From assembly GCA_028819775.1 (NCBI GenBank), contig JAPPKV010000309.1, forward strand, positions 1-6,180: a stretch of 6,180 bases of DNA, given 5' to 3'. The notes under the pieces were generated by a model. The model saw only the letters and a program-made list of their open reading frames with translations. It was not told where the DNA came from and made no database searches. This DNA is from Gammaproteobacteria bacterium (GTDB taxonomy: Bacteria; Pseudomonadota; Gammaproteobacteria; Pseudomonadales; Azotimanducaceae_A). Of the stretch, positions 5,511 through 6,180 are shown in pieces. A program made the translations under genes and the position numbers. Each line of letters starts with the position of its first letter. Positions within the stretch are counted from its first letter, which is position 1.

Positions 5511-6180
5511 ATGGAATCCTCGATCCCCGAAATCTCCCTGCTGAGGCTCATTGTCGCCTTCGTGCCGGTTGCCGTGGCCATCGTGATCCTCGTGCGCTAT
5601 TCCCTGGGCGCCTGGAATGGGATCTATGCGACGGCGCGCATGCTCATTCAGCTTCTCGTGATCGGCTACGTGCTGACCTACATCTTCGACGCCGAGCAAC
5701 CCTACGTCGTACTCGCCGTGCTGCTGGTCATGATGGCGGTCGCCTCCTGGATCGCCCTTCGTCCACTGGGTCGCCGAACCCCATCCCGCTACGCCATCGC
5801 ATTTGCCGCGGTGGCGGTCAGCGGGTTGCTGACCCTGGTCCTGGTGACCCAAGGCGTCTTGTCGCTGGACCCGTGGTACGACCCGCGCTACGCGATACCC
5901 CTCGGGGGCATGATCTTCTCGGCGGCCATGAACGCCGTCAGTCTCGCGGCGGAGCGCTACGACGCCGAACTCGCCACCGGCACCGCCGCCGCCGAAGCGC
6001 TGCCGACGGCTTTGAACGCGGCGCTGATCCCGCAGGTCAATACGTTGTTCGCGGTCGGCCTCGTGGCACTCCCGGGCATGATGACCGGACAGATCCTCGC
6101 CGGGGTCGAGCCGCTGATCGCGGTACGCTACCAGATCGTGGTGATGTGCATGCTGTTCGGCGTCACGGCACTGTCAGCGG
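5511..6180 (+). CDS. fetB: FetB/UPF0014 family ABC transporter permease, 3' end outside window
   Basis: The frame from ATG 5511 stays open to the window edge, giving 223 residues of a family usually about 250-270 long, so only the last membrane segment and tail are missing. AAGGAG at 5498-5503 lies 7 nt before the ATG; the nearby ATG at 5506 is out of frame and soon stops. The protein is strongly hydrophobic, with several membrane segments (LIVAFVPVAVAIVILV near the N-terminus, then ARMLIQLLVIGYVL). The family signature is clear: AALIPQVNTLFAVGLVALPG (170-189), then MMTGQILAGVEP and a following YQIVV. E. coli FetB is the inner-membrane partner of the ATPase FetA, proposed to export iron and to protect against oxidative stress. 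No fetA lies just upstream; it may lie to the right of the window. The symbol reflects family membership; the transported ion here is inferred. Confidence 0.88.
   Translation, partial: MESSIPEISLLRLIVAFVPVAVAIVILVRYSLGAWNGIYATARMLIQLLVIGYVLTYIFDAEQPYVVLAVLLVMMAVASWIALRPLGRRTPSRYAIAFAAVAVSGLLTLVLVTQGVLSLDPWYDPRYAIPLGGMIFSAAMNAVSLAAERYDAELATGTAAAEALPTALNAALIPQVNTLFAVGLVALPGMMTGQILAGVEPLIAVRYQIVVMCMLFGVTALSA

Noticed and set aside
5457..5852. 131-codon minus-strand frame opposite fetB
   Set aside because: It is His/Asp/Gly/Gln-rich, typical of the complement of membrane-protein codons, with no domain.
1..6180. tRNA/rRNA genes, CRISPR arrays, riboswitches, complete insertion sequences or prophage attachment sites
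   Set aside because: None was recognised on either strand by eye; the window is almost fully explained by protein genes and short intergenic gaps.

Overview
This is a GC-rich bacterial chromosomal segment. Its coding density, Shine-Dalgarno sequences and a near-consensus sigma-70 promoter fit a proteobacterium. The gene families (luciferase-like oxidoreductase, DUF4038 glycosidase-like protein, DUF222/HNH relative, ACAD10/11-type kinase, FetB) suggest an environmental gamma- or related proteobacterium, but nothing here fixes the genus.

Layout: (1) positions 1-1706, plus strand: the C-terminal end of a luciferase-like flavin/F420 oxidoreductase, followed 5 bp later by a complete secreted DUF4038 (apiosidase/GH140-like) protein. 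(2) positions 1681-4025, minus strand, reading right to left: a truncated DUF222 (HNH-endonuclease N-terminal) gene, a glutaredoxin-type ArsC arsenate reductase and an AmpG-like (PAT family) MFS transporter. The MFS stop overlaps the DUF4038 gene tail to tail by 26 bp. (3) positions 4026-4254: a divergent intergenic region with a strong-looking minus-strand promoter and a long GC-rich palindrome in the leader of the DUF222 gene. (4) positions 4255-6180, plus strand: an aminoglycoside-phosphotransferase-fold kinase of the ACAD10/11 type, then a FetB/UPF0014 ABC permease that runs off the right edge.

The genes do not form one obvious pathway. The clearest functional unit is arsC plus the MFS gene, 27 bp apart and probably co-transcribed. 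The strong promoter upstream of the DUF222 remnant reads toward that pair and may also feed it. I found no RNA gene, CRISPR array, complete mobile element or evident defence system. I do not see a convincing undescribed system. The best leads are the short DUF222 gene with intact expression signals and a hairpin leader, and a likely non-standard CTG start on the kinase.
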